From positions 11,736,001-11,800,000 of the forward strand of contig NC_092312.1 of NCBI RefSeq assembly GCF_036785885.1: DNA of 64,000 bases, written 5' to 3'. Positions 10,764 to 24,018 of this stretch are shown piece by piece. Made by a program: the position numbers and the translations under genes. Within the stretch, counting starts at the first letter, position 1; every line of letters begins with the position of its first letter. The notes under the pieces are model-generated. The model ran no database searches. It had not been told where the DNA came from and saw only the letters and a program-made list of their open reading frames with translations. Source of the stretch: Coffea arabica. Taxonomy: Eukaryota; Streptophyta; Magnoliopsida; Gentianales; Rubiaceae.

Positions 10764-13700
10764 TCAAGTCTGGAATGCAGGAAACTGTCGTTCGATGAAA
10801 GACTTATCCTCCCAAGAAGCTTCCTCTGCCTCCAATTGACTCCATTTAATCAAGAACTGAATGACAGGTTGCTCATTGCGTAAAATGACTCTTCTACTCA
10901 GGATTGCCTCGGGCTGCATTGGACATTGGTCTTGTGTATCTAATTCTGGCAGATTGATAGAGCTTCCTCGCAGTGTGCCCAGCTTCTTCTTGAGCAGTGA
11001 GACATGGAACACAGGGTGCAACCTCGTGCCTGCTGGTAACTTCAATTTGTAAGCCACTGAACCAACTTTCTCCTCCATTTCAAAGGGTCCATAGTATTTT
11101 GCAGATAGCTTGAGACACTTCCTTACTGCCACTGTTTGTTGTCGATATGGTTGAAGTTTCAGAAACACCTAATCCCCAACAGCAAATTCCCTCTCGGTCC
11201 TGTGTTGATCAGCAAAGTACTTCATTCTTTGCTGAGCCTTAGCTAAGTTGTCCCTGATGCAAGTAGAGATTCTATTTCTTTCCTGTAGCAGGTTGGCAGC
11301 TGCAGGTACCACAGAGTCTAAGTAAAGCCCCAATGGCAGAGATACTGGTTTGTATCCAAACAGTGCTTCGAAGGGTGTCATTTTGAGGCTGGAATGATAG
11401 GTAGAATTGTACCACCATTCAGCCATAGGTAGCCATTTACTCCACTGTGATGGTATTTCTCCTGTCATGCATCGCAAGTAGCTTTCCACACATTGATTGA
11501 GCCTCTCACTCTGACCATCAGATTGGGGGTGATAAGAGGACGTATAATGCAAGTCTGTTCCCAGTACCTTAAATAATTCCTTCCAAAACCCACTGGTGAA
11601 GACCTTGTCTCTGTCAGTAATGATGGATTCAGGCAACCCGTGTATTCTGAATATGTTATCCAGAAAAACTTGTGCTATTACTTTGGCAGTGAAGGGATGA
11701 GTGAGCCTAATAAAATGGCCAAATTTAGTGAATCTGTCAATCACCACTAGTATGGTGTCATTCCCTTGAGACTTAGGCAGCTTCTCAATGAAGTCCATGG
11801 AAATGTGAGTCCAAGCCTGTGTTGGAATGGGAATTGGTTGCAGCAGGCCAGGATAAGGTACATGCTCAGATTTATTCCTTTGGCATGTGTCACAGTTTCG
11901 TATGAATGTGATTACCTCTTGTTTCATGCCTGGCCAGTAAAACAGTGACTTAATCTTTTGCCAACAACTCTTCTGTCCTGAATGCCCCCCAACTGCTGAG
12001 CCATGAAGTACTTGCAGGATCTGGTGCCTAGTGTTATTGGCACTTCCCACATATATCTTCCCTTGGTATCTCAGCACTCCATCCACCAATTTGTAATCAG
12101 TGTAAGCAGTGGAGTCCAACAGTAGTTGAGCCATGATTGTTTGGCAGTAATCATCCTCCTCATAACTTTTCTGCAGTTCTTCCAACCAGCCTGGCCTAAC
12201 AGCAGTGATAGCTAGGCAGGATCCATTCGTACTAACTGACTCAGGTTCATGCCTCTTAGATAAGGCATCTGCAACTTGATTTTCAGAGCCCTTCCTATAC
12301 TATATCTCATAATCCAGCCCCATTAGTTTTGTCATCCACTTATGCTGTAGAGCAGTATGCAGTTTCTGATCCAACAGGTATTTTAATGACTGATGATCTG
12401 TTCTAATTACAAAGTGACTCCCCACCAAGTAATGCCTCCATTTTGTGACTGCCAGAACCAAGGCAAGAAGTTCCTTTTCATATACTGATAGTCCTAAATT
12501 CTTGGGTGATAGGGCCTTGTTCAAGAAGGCAATGGGGTGCCCTTCTTGCATTAGGACTGCCCCAATTCCCCCTCCACTGGCATCTGTTTCCACCACAAAT
12601 GCCTTCTTGAAGTCTGGTAAACTAAGGACTGGAGCTGAACACATTAATTCCTTCAAGTGCTCAAAAGCTGCTTGTGCCTGTATACTCCATTTGAAGTTGT
12701 CCTTTCTGAGCAGTTCAGTCAAAGGCTTGCACACCTACCCATATTGCCTTACAAATCTCCTATAGTAGCCAGTTAGCCCCAAGAACCCCCTCAACTCCTT
12801 GACAGTTTTTGGTACTGGCCACTGCAAAATGCTGCTAACCTTGGAGTCATCCATTCTCACTCCCTGCTCAGTAATGGTATGCCCCAAATAGTCTATCCTT
12901 TCCTGAGCAAATGCACATTTGGACTTCTTCACATATAACTGGTTCTCTCGCAATATGTTCATTACAGTTCTCAGATGCTGGAGGTGTTCCTTTAATGTGG
13001 GGTTGTACACTAAAATGTCATCAAAAAAAACTAGGACAAATTTTCTGAGATAAGGTTGGAAAACCTGGTTCATTAATGACTGAAAAGTGGCAGGAGCATT
13101 TGTGAGACCAAAAGGCATCACCAGGAATTCGAAGTGTCCACAATGGGTCTGGAAAGCTGTCTTGAAGGTGTCCTGTGGTTTAACTCTGATCTGATGGTAG
13201 CCTGCTGTCAGGTCCAGTTTAGTTTTGAATACTGCTCCTGCTAACTCATCCAGCAACTCGTCTACATTGGGTATTGGGAACCTATCCTTGACAGTAAGTT
13301 CATTCAACTTTCTATAATTCACACAGAATCTCCAGGTTCCTTCTTTTTTTTTGACCAACAACACAGGAGAAGCAAAGGGGCTGTTGCTGTGCTTCACAAT
13401 GCCTCTGTGTAGCATTTCAGTCACTTGCCTCTCTATCTCCTCCTTGTGATAGTGAGGGTACCTGTAAGGTTTGAGCTTGAAAGGTTGGGTATCTGGTTTA
13501 AGTGGTATCTCATGATTCACACTCCTGGTAGGGGGTAATGAGCTGGGAGTTTGAAAGACATCTTCAAACTCCTGCAGTAGTTCCTGCACTGCCTGTGGTA
13601 TGGACTCTGGACTGCCCTCATTGTTCTGATGCGATCTCATGGCCATGCACATCTGTCTCTTATATTCAATGAAGGTCCTCAAATCCTTTCCCCTGATCAA

Positions 13701-14135
13701 GTCCATGTCACACTTATCTGCTTGGCCATGCAGGTGGATCTCCCCTCCTTCATGGTGTAATGAGATTCTAAGCTGCTGGAAATCAAAGGTGATGGGACTG
13801 AAGTGTGTCATCCAGTCCACTCCCAGTATGATATCCCATCCTCCTAGCTCCATGGCTTTGAGACTGAACTTGAATTGATGTCGGTTGATACTCCATTGCA
13901 CCCCAGGACAGACAGCATTGCTGGTAACACATGTTCCATCCCCCATGATCACAGAAAAAGGTTGTTCCACCCACTGATACTTGAGGTCCATCCCAATGAC
14001 CAACTCACTACTGATAAAGCTATCAGAACTTCCAGTATCCACTAAGATGAGCACCTCTTCCCCATCCAGAACTCCTGTCAATGTAATGGTTTTTCTTTTC
14101 AGTGCCTCAGACAGGGCATGCAAGGACATTTCCAT
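10764..14135 (-). mobile_element. pol region of the Ty3/gypsy element (PR-RT-RH-INT-chromodomain)
   Basis: Domains in coding order are as follows. Aspartic protease shows DTGSSDSFIS. Reverse transcriptase shows PFGLTNAPATFQ and FFDDILVYN. RNase H shows VVETDASGGGIGAVL. Integrase has an HHCC finger (CDTCQRNKSEH) and a DDE core (MDFIEKLPKSQGN, IITDRDKVF). The C-terminal chromodomain shows IKWSQLEAEEASWED. In the family these parts are processed from one polyprotein, and the chromodomain guides integration to marked chromatin. This copy is interrupted in about three places and is treated as a fossil. Confidence 0.93.
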
Positions 14136-14156
14136 CGTCTGGCCAGGATTTCCAGT

Positions 14157-15368
14157 TTATTCATCCTGTTCCCCCAAGGCATCTTCAAAGGCAACTTCCT
14201 CCTCTTCCTCCATGATCAAGCAGTTCATGTGGCCACCCTTACACTGATGCCCCACTCCATATTTTTCCCCACATTTAAAGCATAATCCCTTACTCCTTCT
14301 GTACTGTATTTCTTGTGCAGAAAGCCTCCTAGGATCTTTGGTGCTCTCCTGCATACCTTCCAACTTAGAAGGTTTTTGGCTGTTGTAGAAAGGAAGTTTA
14401 TATGAAGCAGCCCCTGGGGTGGTAGTAGCACTTCTGGACAATCCCAGCCTGTTGTCTCCTATAGGTTTGACATTTTCCTTAGAGCTCTTATGCTGCAGTT
14501 TCAAGGAATACTCTTGCCATTGTGACAGTTCAAATGCTTCAACCAAAGTTACAGGTTTCAACATCTTAATCATAGGTTTGATCTCCTCCTTCAGTCCACT
14601 CAGAAAACTAGAGATGAAGTACTTTTCGTCCAGATTACGATTTCTTATCATCATCAAAGCCTTTAATTCCTCGAATTTCTCCTGGTATTCTTCCACACTA
14701 CCTACTTGTTGAAGTTTATTAAATTCTTCTACTATATCTCTACCAGTTCTGTCATTGAATCTGAGACACAGTAATTCCCCAAATTCTTCCCAACTAAGTC
14801 TAGGTCTCTCAATTCTGACCCCTTGGAACCACCTATCAGCCTTGCCTTCTAAGTACATTTCGATTACATCAACTTTATGTTCTTCAGGAACTTGATAATT
14901 CAGAAAATACTTGTTGCATTTACGCAACCATTCCCTAGGATTCTCCCCAGCAAACATTTGCAAATCAATTTTAGGAGGATTCGGAATGTGAAACTTACTC
15001 CAATCCTTCTTGAAGTTCCTCTGAGTCTCATACTCCAGTGATAGCCTCTGATGACCTGGTGGTGTTGGCAGTAGTGGCGATTGGTCTATCATCCTGCCGC
15101 CTCCTTCGGTTGCCTTCTCTTTTCCATAGGACAGCTTAGACAGTAGGTCGTTAAATTTCTGTTCAAGAACTAGATTGAAATTCTGCTCCATTCCTGATAT
15201 CAGGTTCTCCATACGCTTGTTATTCTCTTCAAGCTCCATCTTCAGGTCCTCCTTGTCCTGCTGGTGCTCGGATCTAGTCGCCTGAATGGCTTCCACTAGC
15301 TCTTGGAGCTTAGCTTCTTGTTTCCTCACCTGTTCTTCTATGGTGCGGAATCTGGTACTTTCCGCCAT
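14157..15368 (-). mobile_element. gag region of the Ty3/gypsy element
   Basis: The region encodes about 403 residues. An N-terminal coiled coil rich in Glu, Lys and Gln is followed by the retrotransposon Gag domain (FAGENPREWLRKCNKYF). A CCHC nucleic-acid knuckle (CFKCGEKYGVGHQC) lies near the C-terminus. It stays open throughout. It starts close to the primer-binding site and precedes pol, as expected for the family. Confidence 0.93.
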
Positions 15369-15411
15369 GACTGTGGTTCAGCTCCAAGGATTGCCTGCTC
15401 TGATACCACTT

Positions 15412-15810
15412 TGTCACGACCTCAAGGTTAATTTCTGGAATGATGGAAGAATTTGAGAATGTTGATTGAGAAGAGTCAAGAATTTAGAGAGATTGGGAGA
15501 TTTGAGAGGAAGAACAGAGAAGGTTAGAGAGAGAAAGTAGAGAACAAGATTGAAGAGCAGCAAGTTTTGTGATTAATTTCCGTATCCTCCATTACATGTG
15601 GGTCCCACTTCTTATAACCAACCTAACCAACTTAGCAACAGAATTTAACTACCAGATGCCTCATTAAGTGAAACGGCATCGTATTGCTATTACTAAAGAA
15701 AGCCAAAACTGCATCGTTTAACTAATCTACGGACTAAACTAACTATTGCTCCAATTGGTGCTCTAATTGAGCCATTATTGCGTTAAGGCCCTATAGCTTG
15801 TGACCTGACA
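15412..15810 (-). repeat. 5' LTR of the Ty3/gypsy element
   Basis: This is a 399-bp LTR with TG...CA ends. The primer-binding site lies three bases inside it. It would carry the element's promoter. It differs from the partner LTR at one base (GGTGCTC here, GGTGCAC there). Confidence 0.97.
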
Positions 15811-15815
15811 AAGTG

Positions 15816-16897
15816 ATTGTGATTTGGTCGTTTATAAAGATAAAAATTAGCCAAAAAAATGAATCGACAATTTTGACCCTCTAAAATCAAGCCCACAAGT
15901 GCAGATAAAGGGATTTAGTTTGAGTTTACGGTGAAATTACATAAAATGCTACAAAATATGCACTTTCGTTAGTTCAGTAACATTTTTTATTAATAAATAA
16001 ATTTAGTGACTTGAACAAGTGCTAGCGTATAATTTAGTGGCATTTCTAGCGATCTGCTCGTCGCCAGAATGTCCACTGTCTTGAAACTTAAAAGTTAAAT
16101 GCTTAAAATGTTTACCACTAGTTGTGTTATCAGTCAAATTACACGACCTACCCTCTGACTGTATTTTGATTTTTGTCCCTATAGTTAATGTATTTTGCCA
16201 ATTAACCCTAGTTGTTACGAATATTTATCGAAGAGCCTTGTATCAAAGGATCTTTTAAAAATGCTCTAGTCCAGTCATAATATAAAGGTTGTAAATCGTA
16301 TTTCCTATGAATAAGTATAAAATAACAATTCATGGCTGACGAGGATAGTGGTTTTAGAAATCCTAGATAAAGTAACGTAAATTTTTCATCTAAGATAATA
16401 TATCGTACTATTATCTAGTTTTAATAAGTAATTATAATGGATCACATACATTAAATCTAATATTCCTAGATGAAAAAATGATTGTAACATGGTCGTGAAG
16501 GATCTTGGACCATTCAGAATACGTTTGAGCATACGCCAGTAAATGTTCTGGCAATAATGAGATGCCAACACAGATTTTGTCAAACAGAAATCTACCACGC
16601 CCTACTCATCATCTCTCCTGCTCCGTGAAAGCATCTTCCAATTAACCCAGGAATGACAGGGGATACAACTTACAACGTGATACAACAACAGTAGGTTATT
16701 ACATTACATCCGACTTCTCAGAAGATGCTAACACCAAAGAAAACTAGTTGCCTAGCCAAGATTTCATCCAAAGTAACACCAAATGACCAATTATTAAAAG
16801 ACGACGTTCACGCGTGAAAGATAACATGTTCTATTACGATCACCATCTTCTATAACCTTTTACTCTCCCAATACAACCATAGCACTGGCAACGAGCA
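15816..16897. other. Intergenic DNA between the gypsy insertion and RPB2
   Basis: The first 150 bases or so continue the old leader side of the GRF fossil. The rest is unassigned AT-rich DNA. Part nearest 16897 is presumably the 3' untranslated region of RPB2. No other gene or clear repeat is seen. Confidence 0.5.
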
Positions 16898-19800
16898 TCA
16901 AATCCCTCTCTTCAGCTGCTCTTTGATTTGTCTGATATCCCTTGTCAGCATTCTCGGTGCTATGGCCATTGACATGAGCTCTTGGAACAGCAGTTTGCAG
17001 GCATATGGAATGTGAACCTGAGAATCAACCAAAATCAAACACAAACATCTCAGGCTCAGGCTCAGGCACCCATTAAAGCATACGCACAACAATCTATTGT
17101 TCGTGTGTGATTAGGTCATGGTAAGGGGGCTTCATAAGAAAAGTATGGGGGTTACGGATTATTGATGGAATTTAACAAAAAATGGCATCAAACTGGTAGT
17201 AATTATTACCTGGACTATATCAGTTTTGTTCTTGCAGCTTCTGCACTCAAAAGAATTCTTCTTCAAGTTTGCAATCGCAATCAACCCACAACGCTCACAA
17301 ACATGGACCCTGTATGCATCACTTTGGTCAAACAATCTTTCCTTAAGAAAGTGAGCAGCACCATGGGCGATCATGCAATCTCTCTCCATCTCTCCAAATC
17401 GGAGACCACCATCACGTGATCGCCCTTCTGCTGGTTGCCTGGTGAGGATCTGAACTGGGCCTCTCCCACGAGAATGGATTTTATCATCAACCATGTGCTT
17501 CAGCCTTTGGTAATAAGTAGGCCCAAGGAAAATAGTGGCCGTTAAAGGTCTCCCAGTGTGACCATTATACATTCTTTCAAAACCACGCATCTGGTATCCA
17601 CATTTGTGCAGGGCTTTACTGATGTTATCTACAGTGACATCAGTAAAAGGCGTAGCATCTCCCTCTTTTCCCATGTGCGCAGCAACCTTACCCATGATAC
17701 ACTCAATCAGCTGACCAATTGTCATTCGAGAAGGAATAGCATGGGGATTGACAATAATGTCAGGGGTTATTCCTTCAATAGTGAACGGCATATCTTCTTG
17801 AGTGTAGGTCATGCCTACAGTTCCCTTCTGACCATGCCTACTGCTAAACTTGTCTCCAATTTGCGGAATGCGAACAGATCTCACCCTCACTTTAACAAAC
17901 CTCAAACCATCAGCATTTGTTGTGAGTAGGACCTGATCCACCATACCAGTCTCACTATGGCGCAAACTTGTGCTATGATCACGCTTGGTGTATCGAGTAG
18001 CTAATGCTGATGGAACCTGAGCATCATCCTGATGAATAGGAGTGGTCTTCCCAATGATCACATCCTCACCTGAAACTCTCGTTCCTGGTGGGGCGAGACC
18101 ATCATCATCCAATTTATCATAAGAACCATGTCGCATGCCCATGGTGTTAGACCTATCTGGGCGCCCGAAGTCCTCTTTGACTAAAGTCCCCATCTTCTTC
18201 TCCTCATCTCTGTACGATCGGAAAAACAGAGATCGAAAGAATCCACGATCAACAGACGACTGATTCATAATGACAGAATCTTCTTGGTTGTATCCAGAGT
18301 AGCAAGAAATGGCAACAATTGCATTGATGCCAGCAGGTAGTTGCCTGAAGTGCAAGTGCTCCATGGCTCGAGTAGTAACAAGTGGTTTTTGAGGATAATA
18401 TAGCACATAGGCCAAAGTGTCCTGATGCAAAAAAGGAGTGAGTAACCATAAAGTATACATCAACTGATGTAACAGAAAACATGGTGAATAAAGATCAAAA
18501 TTCTACCATGCGAAATTGGTAGTTTGTGACATATATTCCCATCGCTTGCTTACCCATGGCAGACTGATACGTGTTACGAGGAGACTGATAACCAAAAAAA
18601 AAAAGGTTAGACAACTCAAATAAATAGCAATAATACCTTCATTAACATACTATTAGGGGATAAGAGTAGGCTCACCTGATTGTGGTCAGGGAATGGTATA
18701 ATTGAAGCACAAACACCCAAAATGAGTGATGGGTGAATCTCACAATGCGTATACGTATCAGAATAGGCCTCCTCAGGATTCAGCCTCGCCGTTACAAGAT
18801 CCTTGAACAATTAGCATTGACATTTCAACATCTCAAATTATCTTAAGACAATGATTGAGAGAGAGAGGGAGAGAGAAAGGGAGGGAGGGACAGAGAGACT
18901 CAAGTTACTAACATTAATGGTCATTGAAATCATAGTGGTTTCTTCTTCTTCAGTGTCGATGTATTCTATGAATCCCTTGGCCACAAGGTCATGCCAGCCA
19001 CCTTCTTCTGGGGACTCCTATAAAAGAATAAGCAGGTCATGATATAAGCAGAAACATCAGAAGCATAAGCAAAGAATAGAGGAAGAATTCAGGATCAAAA
19101 TGAATGTACCCTTGCTTGCAAGGCTTGAATATCCTTCTTCTTAATCAGAAGCCTTTGCTTTTCCACAATAAATAATGGACGACTGCAGCGGCCATAATCA
19201 GTATAGATGCGCAGTTCCTTTAAACGAATATCACGAACTACACCAACCTCTGTGTTAACATCAACCTGTTCATCCAAAAGAAGTAAAATAATTAACACTC
19301 TGTGTGACAAACAGCACAATTTGAATAATGCTTATTCAAATTATGAATGCTGGAAATTATGTTGCTGTAGTCTACACATGGATGGGAAAAACACGATCCA
19401 GTAACTACTTAAAAGAAAAATTTGCTATGTTTATACAAAAACATGTTAACTAACCCATAAAGAAGTGAACAGATATTCTGAAGCCAATGCTAATTAACTC
19501 CACTAGCACCTTATAAAGGTTTTTCTTTTTTAAGTCAATTTCAACACCATTGTGAAAGATGGCTTTTCTCAAATTAAACTTCCTCAATTGATGATTTGGC
19601 ACCTTTCATTCTACACTGTGATGCAGACATCTAAAAAAATATGAACATCGAGTAGCTTAACCAATGGTATAAGTCCATTCAATAAGATAGTAAATCATGA
19701 GGCTGCACACAGATAAGCGCTACAAAAACTACAAAACATGTCTCAGCAATCATGCCTAAACAAAGGACAGTTAAAAAAGAGACAGAAAATCCATCCTCAC

Positions 19801-22800
19801 CCGTCTTCTCAGACGCCTCAGGGTCCTGACCAACATATCAGGGTCACGGTGGATACCAACCCAACAACCATTGACAAAGATTTTTGTAGCTTGTGGAATG
19901 ACTGCAGGTGAAATTTCCTACAACCCAAAGGGCATGCCTTGAGATCAGTGGTCATATAGAAAATTCAGTCTTCCAAAGATGTAGAGATTTCTCACCTCAA
20001 AATTCTCAGTTCCCCATTCCTCCAAAAACTCCAGAATGGGATATGCTGCTGAACCAACTGTTATGTACACCATCAAAGCTAGATTCTTCACAAGTCCACA
20101 CGCCTGATAAGACAGCAAGGGAGATCAAATATGTGGTTTATCAAACAATCAACATTTGGCAAAATGGGGAAAAAAGAAGCAAATGAACTGCAACATGTCA
20201 AAAATTCTCTCATCAGCAGTGTACTCACCTGTCCTTCAGGCGTTTCTGCTGGGCACATCATTCCCCACTGCGAGTTGTGCAATTGCCTTGGTTTGGCCAG
20301 TTTCCCTATAATCAAGAACAATCTCGATCAAAGACAATCAAAGAAAATACTAAACTTTAACTGCATGCCTATCACCAATCTTTCCTTTAGTATTTTAATT
20401 AGTATTTTAACTTAGTCCCTACTGTCATCAATCTTGTGCATTCATGACTCAGTGAGAGAGGAGGATAGAGAGGTCATGCAAATCCACACATCTCAATCTT
20501 TACTGCATGACTAGATGAAACGTACACCCAAAGGAGAACCATTGGAAGAAGAGAGAGGGGGTGGGGGGCGGGGGAGGGAAGACATTCACCTTCACGCCCT
20601 ATTGGAGAATTTAGCCTCCGCAAGTGTGATAAAGTTGAGGCATAAGTCAAACGATTTAACACCTGCAGTTTTCCATTTCATTCAAGTTAATACCCACTGC
20701 ATCCCTAGATTAATGAATGACATGTAGAAATCTAAAAATAAACCTGTGAAACACCAGCCCTTGTACCCGCTGCATTTGCTTGCCCCCAGTTACCAGTGGC
20801 AAGTGAGTATTTAAGGCCACTGGTTATAGTTTTTGCTTTGATTGCAAATTGCAGGTTAACGTCTTTTCCGTTGTCAACACACTGTAAACAATGAATAACA
20901 TATTAAACAAGAGCCAATGAAAATAAGCATCAGCATAACTTAAGAGAAGAGTCTGCATTAAGTACCTTCTGAACATAAGCTCTGACATCCCTGGTTAATT
21001 TTCTGAACAGCTGCACCCATGCATAGACATCTGAACTTAGTAACAGCCACTTTCAAAAGTCAATTGAATTAAAGAACATCATGATCAATTACAAACCATT
21101 CTAAACAGGCCACCAAGCAATGGACCAGCAAGATCCAGTCTTTTGTTTCCATAATGGTCTCTGTCATCTTCTGCCCTCCGGCCAAGTGCACACAGCAAAA
21201 GCCGATGGATGATGTAGCTGTTAGGTGCAAAAATTTGTTTATCATAATAAAGGTATCACCTCCAAATACAGTTATGTAACAAATTCAATGCAAGGCATAC
21301 CCAAAATAGTATGCTTTCTTTGTTTCACAGTATTCTCCAACCCCAACATGTGGGAGCATTTCTTTCTGAAGAATCTCTTTAGCATACCTGTAAGTAGATG
21401 AAAAAACATTCTCACATGCAATTCAAGTGGAGAAGCTAGGCATTACTTGAATCAATGACAAACAATTCTCGAGCACATACTTAATCCTCTTTTCCCTTGT
21501 GACGCCAACAGTAGCTCCTCTTTTTCCAATATAATCCAGGGCAACCTGCAGCAAATAACATAATTTACCAGACTGAAACAGGAAAAAAATGCACTCATAA
21601 TTTTCCAAATTCTTAAGCCTAATAAGAAAACATGCAAATGGCACACAAACATGAACCAAGAGAAAAAAGAAAAATAATGCAGGGTACCAAATTGGTTTAA
21701 ATTGCTAAACAGAAATTCATTAAATATATCAAAGTCTTGGAAGAAACTGTTGCCAACTCAAACCCAGTCACATGTGAGACACGTCCAATTGGAATTTTTT
21801 CAAACAAAGGGGGAAGAAACAATTGTGATAGAAGGAATACTTGAAGAGCTATTATGATCAGTGGAACTCGAAGTATCATACACGCACTCAACATACTAAA
21901 AGAGAAAACCAGAAAACTTAGAGAAGGCAGGCAAAATCTGCAGAGCTTAAAGCCCTACAAGGAGCCTACCTGTTGATTTTGTATAACAAATGCTTCTTCC
22001 AAGGATGGACGAAGCAACTCCATCATTTGGGTATCAGAGAAATCATAGCAAATATGTTCCAGTATATCTTTGTCAGCAACAAACCCCAATGCTCGAAAAA
22101 CAATAATGATAGGAATTTCTGTTCGGATGTATGGAAGGGTAGCACGTATATACTGGCCTGAAGCACCCTGCAATTACCTCAACTAATTAGCAACTCCCTA
22201 CCACTTCTGCAGAGAAAAAGTCCAGCAAATAAATGATAAACTTTGGTTCTGCATATACCCCTTTGGCACTAGACCGAGAAAGCATTCGCACAAACATTGT
22301 GCTGGGAGGTCTATTCTGTGTCTCGGCCATGGACCGGACTTCTGCCACGTATGCATACTTGTTGGGTTGCCTCTTTTTGAACACATAGACGTGATTAGTG
22401 CTCATTTTCTCCTGAGCAATCAGAACCTTTTCACTTCCGTTGATGATGAAGTACCCTCCTTGATCATATGGGCACTCTCCAAGCTCAGTAAGATCCTTTT
22501 CTGAGTTCTGGAACAATGTACAGTAACTCGACCGGAGCATTATAGGGACCTGTTCAAACAAATAAGACAAGTATACATTAAAAAGCAGATGATTGATTTC
22601 CCAGAGATCATATCATTATTCTCACCCCTCCCCAGGCACCAAAAGAAGAGTTTTGGGGATTGGGGGAAGCTGTTGGAAAGGCAAAGTGAAAAACTGCACC
22701 TTCCCAATGAAGACTTTCCCAAAATCCTGAGTCTCAGTAACTTCCTCACCATCATGCCCTTTCTTAATAACTCTCTTTGTCACGTCCACATACAAGGGGG

Positions 22801-24018
22801 CCGAATATGTCAGATTCCTAAGCCTTGCAGCCTTTGGAAACAATGTTGCAGTTTCTCCATCTGACTCCGTCATCATGGGCTTGCTCAGATATATCTGGCC
22901 AAAACTGATCTTATACACAGTCTGCAAAAGCATGATGAACAAAGTTATGACCATTTATGTCCAAGTAACTCTCAGCTCAGTCCTTCAATCAGCAACATAG
23001 TTATCAACTGGATAACAAGAAATCAAGAGAAAAATTGTTTGATATCCTCTACTTTACCCAACCCCATAATTGCAGAAAAAAATGGAAAGCACTATAAAAG
23101 GAAAATATTCTATACCCGAACTTAGAAAATTAAATCACCCTGTAATTTTTAGCTCCTTTAAAGTTTATAAAACATTCCCATAAAACGCTAATAAGAGTTG
23201 AAGACCCCTTTCATTTCCCTTAAACCACAGAAGCTTCTCTAAGTGCAAAGTTGTTACTAGCTCATGTTTCCTTGTTTCCATTCAATTTAACTCACTTAAC
23301 CATTTCAATTCCACAGAATTCGTCTAGTACTAGGATCCAACTGCTCTGATTGATGAGTTATTATTACTCATACAAAATGTCAGCTTCATATACAATCCAA
23401 AACTTGACAATTCCGACAGCAACCGAGCACTAATTCAAACGCTCCCTAACAAAACCCTAGAAAATCTTCCTCTGCAGCCACGCCCAGTGCAGATTGCACA
23501 TCAAAGACTCCTTAGCCTTTACTTTTACTTCATTCAAACCCTTGAATTCACTAAACACATGCCGTAAACCTCAAATTTGATACTCCAATCCATTACTCAA
23601 AAGACATCCTTCAAGCCGCCAAAAAAAAAACCCTAAGCAAAACTCAACTGAGGAATCACCGCCAATTTTTTTCAAAATTACTTCTGAAAAACAGAGTCAG
23701 AACTGCATTATTACCCAATTGTCAAGTCATCTTTATCAAATTTAAAAGTTAGTCATATTCGAGCAAGTTCTCGACCTCAGCGAAATCGGACTGGTGACCC
23801 GGATTGTGCTGGGACTCAGGTCGGATCTCAATATCCGCGGATTCATCGACTATTTCTTGCATTGTGTTCTGAATAAATTCATCGAAGGAGTCCAGCTGCT
23901 GTCTCACTAATCCCTTCTCCTCGAAGTAAGCACTGATCACTGCCCAAGCATCCTCTTGGGTAATCTCCTCCTCCTCGTCGTTGTACTGATTATCCTCGTA
24001 CTCGTCTTCCATATCCAT
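16898..24018 (-). CDS. RPB2: DNA-directed RNA polymerase II second-largest subunit, 19 exons
   Basis: RPB2 forms, with RPB1, the catalytic core of nuclear RNA polymerase II. The ATG at 24018 starts MDMEDEYED; the longer frame above it has no ATG. Exons, 5' to 3': 24018-23776, 22921-22700, 22549-22259, 22167-21970, 21545-21481, 21389-21301, 21217-21097, 21010-20966, 20881-20744, 20662-20590, 20305-20229, 20103-19996, 19917-19801, 19265-19110, 19017-18913, 18801-18676, 18584-18507, 18421-17210, 17017-16898. All introns are GT-AG. Landmarks are [13 protein letters not shown], the metal-site segment [28 protein letters not shown], and the C-terminal zinc site CERCG...CRSC. The product would be about 1,193 residues, close to the family length. 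Exon 6 carries two extra bases in an A5 run (about 21359-21363) that would shift the frame. Every other exon is intact and highly conserved, so an assembly error is likely. Confidence 0.96.
18858..18900. repeat. GA-rich microsatellite in an RPB2 intron
   Basis: A run of GAGAGA/GGGAGG units lies in the intron between the exons ending at 18801 and 18913. On the gene strand it is pyrimidine-rich. Nothing further can be said. Confidence 0.8.
20557..20578 (+). repeat. G-quadruplex-type G tracts in RPB2 intron 10
   Basis: Four G runs (5, 6, 5 and 3 Gs) are separated by single bases on the plus strand, which is the template strand for RPB2. They lie 12 bases inside the intron from the donor at 20589. 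Single-base loops favour a very stable quadruplex. Confidence 0.8.

Larger units (their letters stand above)
10336..15810 (-). mobile_element. Full-length Ty3/gypsy chromovirus (Reina-like), recently inserted
   Basis: Both 399-bp LTRs are present, flanked by a perfect 5-bp target duplication AAGTG (10331-10335 and 15811-15815). The element is 5,475 bp and coded on the minus strand. The primer-binding site (TGGTATCAGAGC, 15397-15408) fits initiator methionine tRNA, and a polypurine tract (AAGGGAAAGGGA) lies at 10736-10747. The order gag, protease, reverse transcriptase, RNase H, integrase, then C-terminal chromodomain defines a chromovirus. The small size and short LTRs suggest the Reina clade. 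The LTRs differ at one base, so at usual plant rates (about 1.3e-8 per site per year, assumed) insertion was roughly 0.1 million years ago, with wide error. The structure is whole, but the pol reading frame is broken in about three places, so this copy looks inactive. Confidence 0.95.
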
